Notes: generated from the letters alone by a model not told the origin. 64,000 nucleotides of DNA from Peronospora farinosa (GCA_947646735.1 CANTFK010000228.1:124001-188000), one strand, 5' to 3'. Positions 1 to 11,366 are shown, counted from the stretch's first letter. Numbers and translations: made by a program.

Positions 1-1707
1 TCCGTAGGTGCAGAATTTTTTTCCGTAGGTGCGGGTTATACTTTCTCCTCTTTTTTATATAATTCCCAAACCGAAAGGGGTGTGAATATAAGGAAAAAGG
101 GTGTGAAAATAGCAATTTCCTAGATATATTCTCGTGCCTCAACATATGGTGTTTAGGTACCCATGTCCGTCAAAAGGGGCTTTTGCTTCTAGCAGCGAAA
201 TCGGCAGTTGTTAGGAGAAGTTTCTAGCATCGTTGTCGGAGACGCAAGCGGTGCTAATGAAAAACTGACCTAAATTATTATTTCCTCGAACCATTAGCAA
301 AGTTGGCACCTTAAACTTGGAATCTGGTCAGTTCCGACAGCAGCCGCACACTAATCACTATGCATTCACAGTTGCTCAGGGAAACCGCAACCGGTCTGAT
401 CGTGGCGAGCTTTGCGGAATGCGAGTTAAGCTTTAGATTGTTGACTGGTGAAATTTTCTTAAGCAACAGCAGCCTTGTGTTGTGCCCGAAAATTTGTACA
501 ATGGGAGTAGAGCGGATCGAAAGTAACAAAGTTTTAGTGAGACTATTAACAAGAAAAACCGCATGATTTTTTCATGCTAAGCTTCCGTCGCCCCACCTCG
601 TAAAGAGTAGAAACGGAGTTTTCCACCACAACTGCCACAATACCAGAGCCAACGATTCCCAAAGAAGACTGATCGTGTTTCGACGAGCAGTATCAGCAGC
701 CTGGCTAGAGTTTGGTCGACTGATCCGGTTCTGCTACCCCACCATCGCGAAAGGCGCAAGACTTTAACGGTCTGAAAGTAGTGGCCTGCTTCGAAGACGA
801 CGAAGGCAAGACCGGAGTTCTAATGCAGATACCGTTCGTAGCGAGCGTTTATGTACACATACGCTGTCATTGTATTGCTGGAGTCACGGTACTCGTTAGC
901 CCTTTCCGTGCTTGTTTTTGAGTCGCTATTATACAAGCGAAGTAATGAGATACGGATGCCAATTGACATGACTATACAGCAGATGATCAAATTTACGTTA
1001 ACACGCTCGCATGAACGAATCGCCCTTTAGAGCCAACAACAAACGTATGATTTAGCTTGAACATATATACTATCTCACACCGTTTATCCGTGCTGCACAG
1101 CGCTGCGGCGGCTGCATTTACATTGCTGGTCAGACCATTTTAAAACGTTTCTACTTCTTCATGCCGGCCCACTGTAGACCGCTTCGTGTCTAGTTATTAA
1201 CACGAACCTTATCTAGACGCAGGTACCGTTCTGGTCGCATAGGAAATTTTCAAGATGAACCGGCTTTCTTGCGCAGGTCATTACGAACCGTCGATGTCGC
1301 ACGGATTCGATTAGGCGATCTGCTTTTTTGGGGGCTGGTGTAGGAATCGGCAACTGCAGGAAGCCACGCACAGATGTTGTACTGTGGTCAGTTTGTTACT
1401 GAAATCGTAGATTGTTATTTGCTTGTTGATTCGGCACAAATAACTAAATATTATGATAATTGAATGTAATTACGGTAACTGAAGCGTTTAAAATTGACTG
1501 GTCAGCCCATCGTACGCACAGCATATGGCTTGCTGCTAGCAGACGGCATCTTGATGGATGGGGAGCATCAGGATCGTGCATCAGCGAGAATAATATGTAG
1601 TAGACTATGGTACGAGATGATCTTAAGATGGGGTCTGCTCCGGATATAATTATACGAAGATGCAATCTCGAATGGTGCTCGGGAGTCTAGCAACCTTTCT
1701 CTCTACT
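1..1707. other. Left flank with no recognisable gene
   Basis: Only short ORFs without recognisable motifs are present on either strand. An 11-base word (TCCGTAGGTGC) occurs twice, at 1 and near 22, within a T-rich stretch. I see no RNA gene or transposon coding motif. Confidence 0.5.
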
Positions 1708-1723
1708 GTTCATTATTCAATTT
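1708..1723 (+). promoter_or_regulatory. Oomycete initiator (INR) core promoter
   Basis: The 16-base word GTTCATTATTCAATTT fits the oomycete INR consensus (about GCTCATTYYNCAWTTT) at most positions. It lies 44 bases upstream of the ATG at 1768, the usual distance for these short-leader genes. The consensus is established knowledge; use here is inferred from fit and spacing. Confidence 0.75.
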
Positions 1724-1767
1724 GCTCAGTTTAGCAGAACACAGTCGCCTCAAGAACTAAAAAGAAG

Positions 1768-2850
1768 ATGAAAGTATTCACAGGACTTCTCGTCGTAGCC
1801 CTCGCAGTTACATCCTCATACGCGGAGAAATCAAAGAACCTTCGTGCCTCAGCAATTGAGGAAGATGATACCGCAATTGAGGATTCGCAAGACTCCGAAA
1901 TAAGTGAAGAAGAATTGATTGTCAACGCGGCCGACTTTACTGGGTCCGGGGGAAAACTCAATATTATGGATGTGATCGGCGAGGAAAAAGGGAAAGTCCC
2001 GATGATGTCGATCTTTAAGGCCTATTTTAGTTCATCTATTAAAGACGTTGAAGATGATGACTCGGCAGAGAACCATAAGAAACATCCCAAGCAAAACGCG
2101 AAACTTGATGACGATGAAGATGATGACGATGACAATAAAACGAAAAGCAAAATCGACGACGTGAATCTAACGGACGACAATCCTACTAAAGACAATAAGG
2201 CGGCCGACTCTGGTAACAATGAATTTTCGTGGAAGTCTAGCAAATCATCGAAAAATAAGGGAGATTTAGATGACAATGATCTGGAAGACTCTAACGAACT
2301 GGATGATACAAATGGCCAGGTCAATACTAAAGTTGGAGGCATTGGTGAGACTTCGCTAGGGGGTGGAAAAGACGTGAACGTCAAGGGATCCTCCCCTATC
2401 GACGACTCGAACGACCTTTTTAACGGCACGAACGTTAAAAAAGGTAAGAGTGACCTTCTAGGTGAAGGTACTGGCGGGGGCTTGCAAGGTTCTGATTTAT
2501 TCAAAAGCGACAAGAAAGTCAAGGATCCCCTAAGTGACGAAAATCAGAAAGAAGCTATCGGAACGAACTTCAAGGGTGGCCAGGTCGATACTAAAGTTGG
2601 AGGCACTGGTGAGACTTCGCTAGGGGGTGGAAAAGACGTGAACGTCAAGGAATCTTTCCTTGAAGACGATCCGGACGACTCGAATGTTAAGGAAGGCAAG
2701 TCCGACTCGAATGAGTCAAATGGCCTGAACAGTAAGGGCAAGAAATTCATGAGTGATGAAGAGAATGTGAACCAGGACATGCTGCAGGTGGAAAATGAGG
2801 ACGATGACGACGATGACGACACCAAACCTCTCAAGAAGACGGCCCCCTAA
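1768..2850 (+). CDS. Secreted acidic repeat protein, candidate RXLR-like effector
   Basis: 360 aa, single exon. Residues 1-19 form a clear signal peptide: a lysine, a hydrophobic core, and SYA before the likely cleavage point. Right after it is KNLR (residues 23-26), one substitution from RXLR, followed by acidic stretches (EEDD, SEEEL) resembling a dEER region. The motif sits much closer to the cleavage site than in canonical RXLR effectors, so the class is uncertain. The rest is low-complexity and rich in D, N, K, G and S, with poly-Asp tracts and one internally duplicated block of about 24 residues. No transmembrane segment or enzymatic domain is visible. An INR match lies 44 bases upstream, and the gene borders a transposon cluster, as oomycete effector genes often do. 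A secreted or cell-wall acidic protein is the main alternative. Secretion is well supported; the host-directed role is inference. Confidence 0.8.
   Translation: MKVFTGLLVVALAVTSSYAEKSKNLRASAIEEDDTAIEDSQDSEISEEELIVNAADFTGSGGKLNIMDVIGEEKGKVPMMSIFKAYFSSSIKDVEDDDSAENHKKHPKQNAKLDDDEDDDDDNKTKSKIDDVNLTDDNPTKDNKAADSGNNEFSWKSSKSSKNKGDLDDNDLEDSNELDDTNGQVNTKVGGIGETSLGGGKDVNVKGSSPIDDSNDLFNGTNVKKGKSDLLGEGTGGGLQGSDLFKSDKKVKDPLSDENQKEAIGTNFKGGQVDTKVGGTGETSLGGGKDVNVKESFLEDDPDDSNVKEGKSDSNESNGLNSKGKKFMSDEENVNQDMLQVENEDDDDDDDTKPLKKTAP
2314..2649 (+). repeat. Internal duplication in the secreted protein gene
   Basis: A unit of about 72 bases occurs at 2314-2385 and 2578-2649 with only two differences seen by eye. 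It encodes a segment beginning GQV(N/D)TKVGG and ending GGGKDVNVK. The near identity points to recent duplication or gene conversion inside the gene. Confidence 0.9.
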
Positions 2851-3441
2851 GGTTAAGGGTCCATTGTAAGGTACATTGTGTCTGGACATAATGCACTTTG
2901 GCACTCAGTGACATGATGGAGACATTTTCAGCTATCAGGACAGAGTTGAAGTCAATGCGTATAACATAAGAAACCATTTCAAAAGTGTGTCTTTTTCTCG
3001 ATTGTTCACTTGTAGCATTGAAATCTCTTACTGTCTAACCCAGACATTCCTTTTAGATTAATATCATATGAATAACGCCTGATTCATTTTTCTGATTCGT
3101 ATGCCCAGGGCTGATTCATGATTCAGATTCATGATTTATGAATCAAATATACGGTATGTTAAGTGAATGATAAATTGATACAAAACTACTATTTAAAATG
3201 GACGAATCCGGTTAGCAATGACACTTTTGTACCTAATAGTTATTTTACAGAGCATAGTGCTTCCTTAAGATAAAATAAACCTTTTCATGGTTTAAACTTG
3301 TTTTAAATAAATCATTTGCTCATGGTTAAAAGTATGGTGTGGTGATCAAAGGCTTATGTCAATATATCATATCATTTATAAAATACAAATCTAAATTACG
3401 CGATTATTTAAATTATATTTAGATGGAAGGCTAGTCTAATA
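2851..3441. other. AT-rich spacer between effector gene and retroelement cluster
   Basis: No gene is seen. Near 3080-3150 a cluster of GATTCAT/ATGAATC words forms short direct and inverted repeats. The rest is AT-rich, without element ends or coding motifs. Confidence 0.5.
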
Positions 3442-3829
3442 CCAGCCGCCTAACAATGAAGTGTTACTTCAGACGCGCTTCTTTGGAGCACGACAGGCAA
3501 AAAGATCGCTGCAAGAGTATGTGCAAGATATACGTTCGTTGTCGGCGACCGATACCGGAACACATTAAGGTGCCCACGTTCATGAATGGATTAAGACACG
3601 GCCCATCGCGTCAGGCCTTTTCGTAAAGGTTCCAAGACTACGGAGGAGGCAATTGACTTTGCCTTAGTGAGGAACAATTCTACAGTAGTACCTCGGCAAC
3701 AGCTTAATATAATCCGTCAGTCAAGAAGCCGGATGCCACTCCAATGGAGTTAGGCAATGCAAACGTAGTTTGCTACGAGTGTGGCAATAGCGACCATATG
3801 GTGGCTTGCTGCTGGTGCTAAGGCATCCG

Positions 3830-3999
3830 GCACAACTCCGTATGTTTTTTGGGCGTGGTCCAAGAACAGATTGACGACACCTTCTCTAAATTAGATTGAA
3901 CTACCGATTAATTACATTACAACTCAGCACCGGAATCTCCGGTGCACAAAAGATACTATTTTATGTATTCACATACAAATTGTTGTCTAGAAAATTAAA
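3830..3999 (-). repeat. Patch of foreign reverse-transcriptase DNA inside gag B
   Basis: About 170 bases interrupt the gag alignment between copies 1 and 2 and instead resemble 14107-14255, part of the RT region of the chromodomain element, in the same genomic orientation. The patch is therefore antisense to the gag it sits in. The flanking gag sequence resumes at AGGCTCCC near 4000. Confidence 0.7.
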
Positions 4000-4300
4000 A
4001 GGCTCCCTATTCGAAGGGAGGTGCGAAGAATCAACTTGCACGACGCACTGGCTCAGCACCTGCCCAAGATGTGTCGAAAAAAATGTAGGAGCGCAGTAGG
4101 GGCGGGATGCCCTACTGTCGCGGACTATGAAGCTACTCTTAAGTTCAGATCGAACAAATGGGCAGCATAGTCCCTGAGGTACCGAAAGGTCGGACCTCAA
4201 GCCTTTTGGTCTATAGCGCTCGAGTACGAGGCTAGCTGACCAAGTGATGGCCGTTTTCGTTTATTCGGGTGCATCACAGAATGTTGTGAAACACGCGGCT

Positions 4301-5371
4301 GTGGTGAAGTGCCAGGAAAAGTTGGGGTTTGAGGGAAATGGAACAGAGAGAAAGAGAATTTTGGTCACTTCCCCGAGGGCGTGACTACGACCCGGCCTCG
4401 CGGATTTACACCACACACCAGGCCCCGCCTTATTAAGAATATAAGGACCCAGACGTGCGGAGTCAGCACAGTCCCCAGGTCCTGTAAACAGGTTCCAGAG
4501 GCCCAGGGGTACCAGGGCTCAATGTCCGAGGGTGCAGAAACGGTCCACAGAATATCGAAGATTACAGAAAGTACAGGTGACAAGGAGCCAGTTCTTCTTC
4601 CAAGAGTCGGCACGGGCACTATCTAGATCAAAGGGTTAAGGTTAGGCAAGAAAAGCATACAGAGAATAAGGTAAATAAACACACTCGAATTTGCATTACA
4701 CGTGGCAGCTCCAAGCGCGTCCTTCAAGCTTCTCCGTCCCCTCACCTATTCCGGGCGGGATACCCTTTGGCCTACCGACGTCAGGTGAGGTTACGGCTCA
4801 AGCAACGCAAGTTGAACCTCATGATAGTTGGCCTGAGGTGTCAAGTTAGTGTCAAGACTCAAGTGCGAGCTTGTTTCGATCTACCCACCTGTTCCGGGGA
4901 AGGAGTTTATCTTGGCCCACTCGTTGAAGACAGACGTGTGGTAAGATTCAAGCTCGAACGAACCCCAGGGAGTTTTTGGCCTGTGGGTTCGTGCCCATTC
5001 TACGACCCGCTATAGGAAGCGGTTTCCCTACGGGGAACAAGAAAAGGGGTCGAAAGACCAAGAAACCGTTAGCGACCGAAGGGGTACATAGTACCAGGTG
5101 CACTGCTCACGACCCAGTCGATTGAGCCCAAGAAACCCTGGGCCCGAGTGAAGCATAATCCACTCGTGGACCCCAAGTCCCTCCATACAAGACCAAGTCT
5201 TTAACTTTTCTGCGTCTAACGAGGAGCAAGACCAGCCAAGCCGACGGGTACACAAGGTGAGACCCAAGGTTGATGCGACACGGTATCGGAGTACCCCGTC
5301 CGTAAGTCGGCAGTCCGGCGCTGTGTGAGTTTGTGCTTCTCTCACGCCGTTTGAGAATCCACATCACCAAA
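4301..5371 (+). mobile_element. Solo LTR of family L inside element B
   Basis: Comparison with uninterrupted copy 2 (19672-19700, reverse strand) shows that about 1071 bases were inserted into the protease region. CGGCT occurs on both sides (4296-4300 and 5372-5376), a plausible 5-bp target duplication. The ends carry imperfect inverted termini (TGTGGTGA near 4300, ATCACCA near 5369). The right half matches 18455-18983, and its 3' end matches the reverse strand near 8950-9090, so this is a repeat family. No internal coding region is present, hence a solo LTR. Confidence 0.8.
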
Positions 5372-5535
5372 CGGCTCTTAAAAAGGGTTCGGCGAGTTAT
5401 GAGTCGCTTTGCCGGGATGGCAAGCGAGAAGAGGCGACCGTTCGTTTAGCGAACGTCGCCCTCGTTAAATCGGAGGGAGTTCAAGTTGAACTCGCCTTCA
5501 ATTTCAGTGACTTCTCTTGTAAAGAGTAGTTCACA

Positions 5536-5958
5536 GTGCTAGGTATGGAGAGTCCGTATGACCTCATCCTAGGCATGCCTTGGTTGGCTACACATCAACC
5601 ATGGATTGACTGGCGTACACGCACAGCCGCTAATTCTACGCAGTACACCGGAAAGGATGTGCTCCTGCGAGAGGCTTATGCGATTGATGCTGTGTCCAAC
5701 ACAGTCGAGGGTGCGATGGCGGTATGTCAATCGGCACCAGATACTACCCAGCTTTTTGAGCCTGAAGAGCTTTTTTATGTCGTGACTGAAAGTCAGATGA
5801 CACAAATTCCTACCCAGATCGATGAGACTGGTGTCGTGAATGGGACGATGGCAGGTAGTCATGCGTCCAATGGTCCTGGACAGAGTAGAGAGCCTGTGGC
5901 AGTTTCTGGTGGAATGACAGGAAGTCAAGCTGCACAAGAACCGACACAGACCCCATGA
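5536..5958 (+). pseudogene. Element B protease and linker, copy 1
   Basis: An open stretch of about 140 codons contains the retropepsin C-terminal signature ILGMPWL followed by ATHQPWIDW, typical of gypsy proteases. A Gln/Thr/Gly-rich linker follows. The protein differs from the copy at 19100-19522 (minus) at only two residues. The N-terminal half with the active site lies upstream in broken frames, so no complete protease is made. Confidence 0.85.
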
Positions 5959-7355
5959 GCCTGGTGCTGTTGAAAGGAGTGCGTTGGCTATAATAGCAAC
6001 GACACCTTCTTCCATTACAAAAGTCGTGGTGACTCGAACAACGATCACCAGACGTATTAAGACGATTAAGATCACGTCGAAACAAGTGACTTTTGGTTCA
6101 GTCTCGGTCCAAGAGGACGGACCTACGAACGAGTTGCTCGAGGCCGTCGAAGACAAGATTCCGGAGGCATCCTCAGTTGAGGTGCTCCGATTTGTCCTGG
6201 TATCTGCCGTGGAGATAGCAAATTTCTCGGAGATGACGTGGGATCTGTTCCTCTCCGAACTAAAGGAAGGAAAGATCCACGAGATAGTCGCACCAAATCC
6301 AGAAGAGAACGTGGTGAACTGTTGCTTGTCGTCCACAACGGACGAGAGCGTCTTGGAAACCGACAAGAAGAAATGTTTCGTTGCCCAAGGCTGGGAAGCC
6401 TTAAAGGAAAGCCCGTTCGATGATGTTCTGTGGAAACACCGTGACGTGTTTTCAGCAAAGTGCCGAGCCGCCTACCGGCCGATAGGGACATCAGGCACGA
6501 GTTTGACCTAGAGCCTGCCCCAAAGTATTGTGTGACCAGGCAATGGCCGTTGCTTAAGGAACAAGTCAAATATATCGATGAGTTCTTCGACAAGCGAGCC
6601 AAGGTGGGAGAGAAAGTCGCCCTACTGCAGCCCGGCCTTCTGTGTGCGTATAGCAACAGGTGAATGGCGAGTGGCTAATGCTTATAATAAGCTGAACACG
6701 GCCACCACTCCGGCGCAAACGCCGATACCGCGAAAAGATATATTTTTGAACTTAATGAGAAAGTCAACTATCTATTCCGCGTTGGATTCGAAGGATGGCT
6801 ACTATCAAGTTCTCATGACAGATATCAATGTAGCCAAAACGGCAGCATGAACCCCAAGCGATATACTGTGGGAGTGGTTTGGGATGCCACAAGGGTTGAA
6901 AACGCTCCAGCAACATTCCACCGAGTGGTGGCTCACGTGATGCGTCAGCGCCGTGCCTACGCGCCCCATTGCTTTGACGATGTATTCGTGCATAATAGAA
7001 AGGAGGACTGTATAAGCACAATAGAGTCGCACAAGCGTCATTTAGACGCTGTGTTGCATCCTCTGGGTGACGCCTAATTATACGTTAGCTTGCAAATGTG
7101 CGTAATGTTGGTCCCCGAGATACCTGTACTGGGCTTCATCGTAGGTACACATGGTGTACGAGCAGACCCAGAAAAGGTAAAGGCTGTAAAGGAAAGGCCA
7201 GTCCCACGACAAGTGAAGGATCTGCGCCAATTCCTTGGGCTCGTTAATTACTTGCATAAGCACAGCAAGAATTATGCGGAGCGGACTAAGCCATTCTATG
7301 ACTTTATACAAAAGATGCAGAATGGACTTGGTCAAAGGAGCAAGAAGATGCGCTC

Positions 7356-7674
7356 TGTAATGGGGCAACCTATTACATAAGTATTTATAGGAATAATACA
7401 TAATCACATAAGAAGGCATAGGGCAGTATCCGATTAGCGGATACTGCGCGTCATTTTCTTATTGATTTATTATTGGGGTGCCAGACCTAATAACTAGCCA
7501 ATAATAAATTGACTTCCATATTGAGTGAATCCCATGAGCTAGGGAACAAATTCGCACTTAATGTGAATTAAAACAAAGCAAAAGATAAAACAGAGTTATA
7601 TTTACGAGTTAATTAGGAGCGCTTCCTCAACGCCTTTTTAGTGTAAGACAGTAACGGGTCCTTAGACCGTTACA
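7356..7674 (+). mobile_element. Solo LTR, about 319 bp, in the RT-RNase H segment
   Basis: The insert begins TGTAATGGGGC and ends GACCGTTACA, with inverted termini. Removing it rejoins the RT-RNase H reading across the junction. Flanks CGCTC and TGTTC look like a decayed target duplication. A related LTR in the opposite orientation lies at 8466-8770, and word order resembles the LTRs of the chromodomain element, so the families are related. Confidence 0.8.
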
Positions 7675-8465
7675 TGTTCACTTCAGTGAAGCAATCTCTT
7701 GTAGAGGCACCGGTCTTGGCATTTCCATACGCGGATAAGCCCTTTACTGTCGTCTGCGATGCAAGAATTTTGCAAGCGGCAGTGCGCTCATGCAAAAGGA
7801 TGACAACGGCGTTGACCGTGTCATATCTTATCAGTCTCGTCTTTTAAAAGCTGCAGAGCTGAATTACCCTGTGCATGACAAGGAGCTACTACTCAATGAA
7901 GTATGCCCTTGTGAAGTTTCGGGTGCACCTCTTGGACACCGAACCATTTGTGGTTTATACGGATCGCGCATCACTGCGAACCGCTATAAATTCACCGCAC
8001 CTCTCGCCTAGAATGGCGAGATGGCTAACATTATTCTCTGAATTTAATCTTAAAGTTGAATATAAGCCGGGTAAGTCGAATGTCTTGGCTGACGCGTTAT
8101 CTCGCAGACCAGACTTCGAGACAAGACACCAGGAAAGTGTGTCCCGTGCGAAAGCACAAGTTGAGTCGTCAACATTGGCAGCCATGAAGGCCTACCATGT
8201 GACGAGCTCAATGGCCTCCGATCAAGGAGTGCTACAGCCAGGACGAACATTGTCGCCTGCTGTTGGATCATTTTGGTGGACGAAAGGTTACCCTGCCGTC
8301 GCACCTCAAAGCGAAGTTAAATCGCTTTCGTTACAGTGATGGCCTGCTATGGCATCAACTGTCACCTTGTGATCCCTTGAGAATCTATGTTCCTCATGAC
8401 ACAGATCTCACGCTGATGATACTTCACGAGTGCCATGATGCGCCATTTAGTGGGCATCTGGGCTG

Positions 8466-8770
8466 TGTAACGGGATAAATACCCGTTAACGTCTTCAATT
8501 AAAAGAGCGTTGAGGAGCACTCTTAATTAGCTCGTTAATATAACTCTGTCTTATTTTTGTTTTTGTTCTAATTCGCAGTAAGTGCTAATATGTTCCCTAG
8601 CTCATGGGAACCACTCAATATGAAAGTCATTTAAGTATTGGTAAATTATCGGTTCAGGAACCTAATAATAAAGTAACACGCAGTATCCGCTAATTGGATA
8701 CTGCCCTATTCCTTCTTATGTATTTATGTATTATTTCTATATCTACTTTGTAAAAGGTTGCCCCATTATA
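8466..8770 (-). mobile_element. Solo LTR, about 305 bp, in the integrase zinc-finger segment
   Basis: This is a reverse-orientation relative of the LTR at 7356-7674, starting TGTAACGGG and ending CCCCATTATA (expected CA changed to TA). Flanks GGCTG and GGCCG form a 4-of-5 target duplication. Excising it rejoins the integrase HLGR motif. Confidence 0.8.
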
Positions 8771-8949
8771 GGCCGTGATACGGCATCTTTACGAGTGTCA
8801 AAGGAATTTTGGTGGCCCCATCGATAGCCAACTATATTTGCTCTTGCGAAGAGTGCCAGCGCATTATGCTTGCATCCTCCGGCAGTGCGCCATTTAAACC
8901 ACTGTCTATATTAATGGAATGTTGTAAATCGGTAAGTTTGGACTTCATG

Positions 8950-10081
8950 TGTGGTGGAGTGGGATTCGCAACTTTTCTGATGCGATTTCAGCGCTCCACT
9001 GGCGCCCGGACGACCGACTAACGGAGGGGGTACCCCGATTCCGTGTATAAAGCCTTCCTCACCTTGTGTACCCGTCGGTAGGTCGGGCTGCTCTCTTCTC
9101 GGTGGACTTGAGTCGATGTTGATCCTAATTGTGTTTGGGATAGGGTTTTTGGTGATCTTGTGGGATTCTTCACAAGAACGACCGAGTACTTGTTTGTTGA
9201 TCGTACCAATAGATCCCAATAGTCCAATAAGGCGAAGCTTGAATCTTCTGACCACTTGAACAGAACCTTCTGACCACTTGATCCGTCCTTCACTTGCTTG
9301 CCTTGCCCTTACTTGTTATTTCTGCGTCCGATCGCAGTTGAGTTGTTGTGTTAAGAATTCCTTCACCTGGCCAAAACAATCCAGGGTGCACTTGTAGTCG
9401 ATATCCTCGGCGTCGGGAGGCCAAATATCCTGCCCAGAATAGAGAAGTCGACACTTGTGCTTAAAAGCAAATTGAACTCTGTTTAATGTTAACCAATCAA
9501 ATACCAAAACCTATGATCTTGTCTATCTGTAGCTCAGGATATATTGCCACGTATCACCCTTTCAGAAAAATCAGATCGTAATGTGGTCCACTCCAATATC
9601 ACCGCGATCTGGATCGCTATCTCGATCGGATCTAATACCATATTAGTATCGGATCGCGGTACTAATAAGTAGTTTCGGATCGCGGTCCGCCGGATCACGA
9701 CTTGTCCTCTTCACCGTTCCTCGGATCATGTGAAATGGTCCATCTATATGACATGTCATGTCCACCTCATTCCAGTCTTCCATAGCGACGTGATCTACAC
9801 CAGGCCATCTTCCACATACTTGGATTTACCAATCCTTCTTCTTAGTGATCGCGTTCACGCGGATCGCCATCGAAAAATACCGGAGATCGCAGTTGCGTAG
9901 TTTCTAGGCCATATTTAATTCAACATATAACTGCGAGCTCCATCATTCGCTGTGTTTCATTCCATTTGAAACGTCTCAAAACTTCTTCTGCTGGATCGCG
10001 ATTTATCAATATTGACCATTTCGGACTTGACCGAAAATATGCGATCACACTTTGCCAAATTCACTCTTTCGCTTCTCCACA
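8950..10081 (-). mobile_element. Family L LTR, reverse orientation
   Basis: Read on the minus strand, the 3' part matches the end of the LTR at 4301-5371 (the GGGTACACAAGGTGAG and GTACCCC words), ending in CCACCACA at 8950. The proposed 5' end (TGTGGAGAAG, complement near 10081) resembles the other copy's TGTGGTGAAG. The interior is highly divergent and has its own short repeats. I find no target duplication, so the outer edge is approximate. Confidence 0.6.
9595..9710. repeat. Cluster of GGATCGCGGT-like words
   Basis: Within the L LTR, words such as GGATCGC, GGATCGCGGT and CGATCGGATC recur six or more times in about 115 bases. It is the positional counterpart of the minisatellite in the L copy at 18041-18290. 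No coding role is seen. Confidence 0.6.
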
Positions 10082-10122
10082 ACCACGCTTCAGAGAGAAG
10101 GTACCGGAGAGAAAGGGAACCT

Positions 10123-10464
10123 TGTAACGGGGCTAGAACGTACCGTCACTAGCTTACACGCGCGCTCGAGGAAGACTCAAGCCCAAGTATTAGGTACTAA
10201 GTAAATTTAACTCTGATTTTTATTTTGGTTTTAATTCGTACTAATTACGAAGATTTTAGTCGTAATAAATACGACAGTGTTCCCGCCTTTCGGGAACCAC
10301 ACAATTTCAGGTTAATTTATCATTGGTCCATATTGGGGACTTTAGGCCCAATAATGAACCAATAATAAATTACCACGCTGTGCCTGCTATTCGGGCCCAG
10401 CACCTGCCTAAATATGTAATTGTTTATTCATGGTAATACTATGTGTGTAATGTAGACCATTACA
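10123..10464 (-). repeat. 3' LTR of the chromodomain element
   Basis: 342 bp, TG...CA-type termini (TGTAACGG and CCATTACA), aligned with 17561-17900. It is preceded by the target duplication AACCT. Confidence 0.92.
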
Positions 10465-10480
10465 TCACCCCCTTCTCATG
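10465..10480 (-). other. Polypurine tract of the chromodomain element
   Basis: On the element strand the bases directly before the 3' LTR are purine-rich (GAGAAGGGGGTGA), in the position used to prime plus-strand synthesis in LTR elements. Confidence 0.75.
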
Positions 10481-11230
10481 ACAGCGCTCACCAACCGTGA
10501 GTGCTCAACTGTCGAAAACCCTTCGCCCACAAACGAACAAGCATGTCCGAAGACCCAATATCCAATCCAGCAGCACTCCCAAGAAACATTAGCGGAAGTG
10601 CAACAACCAGCATCGTGGCGCGGCAGCTCATACCTTGGTCACTGTACGACTTGTCCGGAGATCACGCTCCGGACTCGCTGTACACGATGCGGGACTACTT
10701 CCGCCGATTTCGAAAACTGCGCGGGAAAGTTCTTGATGGAATCGAGCATGAAGCTTTACAACGTTCTTGGTGTGCCTTCATCCAACGTTGGAATCGGATG
10801 CTCGAGGATGGTAGCAGCTTCCAATTATGGCTCGCCAATCGAGAGAAGCTTCTCGCCGATCACTTCATCGGCGCGCTACGCGAAAGAGTCTGTGAGGATG
10901 CTTGGAAGGAGGACCGCCTCTGCTTCGTTTATGTCAATGAAGGATGCCAATCTGGTGACTCGACTCCACGCCCAACTCATGACGAATGGCGACGGCACAT
11001 CGCTGAGTGTCCACTCAGTGATAGCGAACGAAGTTGGATTGCAAAGCATGAGCGAAGTCTGAGCGAACGAAGGAGCGCAGTATCCGTGGTGCGCCTCGCT
11101 GGCAGCACCACTCGCGACAGCGGAGTCAATCTCCGCGGGATCATCAGCGCAGGGCAGCGACACGTTCGCCTGTCCGTCCTGCTGCGCGATTCTTGCCTCG
11201 CAATCGTGATCATGTGTATTCACCACGACG

Positions 11231-11300
11231 TTCTCGTTCACGGCATCGTTCTCGTTCACGGCATCGTTCTCGTTCGCGTCATCGTTCTCGTTCTCGACGA
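11231..11300. repeat. 18-bp tandem repeat
   Basis: The unit TTCTCGTTCACGGCATCG occurs twice perfectly, then once with changes, then partially (11231-11300). On the plus strand it encodes RHRSRS units; on the minus strand, ENDAVN units. Confidence 0.9.
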
Positions 11301-11366
11301 CGTGGATCTCCTTACCACTCTTGTTTGGCACGAGAGCGTTCTCGTGCTCTCCCCCATTGGAATAGC

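Larger units (their letters stand above)
3442..8949 (+). mobile_element. Degenerate Ty3/gypsy element B, copy 1, with nested insertions
   Basis: Remains of one gypsy retroelement read gag, protease, RT, RNase H, then the integrase start. It is recognised by a gag segment at 3442-3830, a zinc-knuckle remnant, the protease region around 4250 and 5536-5958, an FDD-type RT core near 6975, RNase H at about 7690-8130 and an integrase zinc-finger region. Gag and protease match copy 2 (about 18988-20880, minus strand) closely. Copy 1 has many stops and frameshifts, and its protease active-site Asp is changed (DSG reads YSG near 4257). It lacks an identifiable 5' LTR. Insertions lie at 3830-3999, 4301-5371, 7356-7674 and 8466-8770, and the copy ends where an L-family LTR begins at 8950. 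Confidence 0.85.
5984..8949 (+). pseudogene. Element B RT, RNase H and partial integrase, copy 1
   Basis: Successive frames encode RT landmarks (PADRDIRHEFDL near 6470; WRVANAYNKLN; MPQGLKNAPATFHR near 6890; CFDDVFVH near 6975), then RQFLGLVNYLHK, RNase H words (VCDA, YPVHDKELL, YTDRASLRTA, SNVLADALSRRPD) and an integrase zinc-finger region (HLGR, FWWPH, CEECQR). The stops near 6848 and 7075, frame changes and two LTR insertions make it non-functional. The integrase catalytic core is missing beyond LDFM at 8945. Confidence 0.85.

Noticed and set aside
2022..2522. Minus-strand 166-codon Ser-rich ORF
   Set aside because: A reverse shadow of the Asp/Lys-rich secreted protein; poly-Ser arises from complemented Asp codons.
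5569..6366. Minus-strand 265-codon ORF
   Set aside because: Antisense to the element B protease and pre-RT linker; the same shadow recurs in copy 2.
10876..11366. Minus-strand acidic extension after the chromodomain
   Set aside because: It has no domain pattern and may only mirror the plus-strand ORF; only the chromodomain part is supported.
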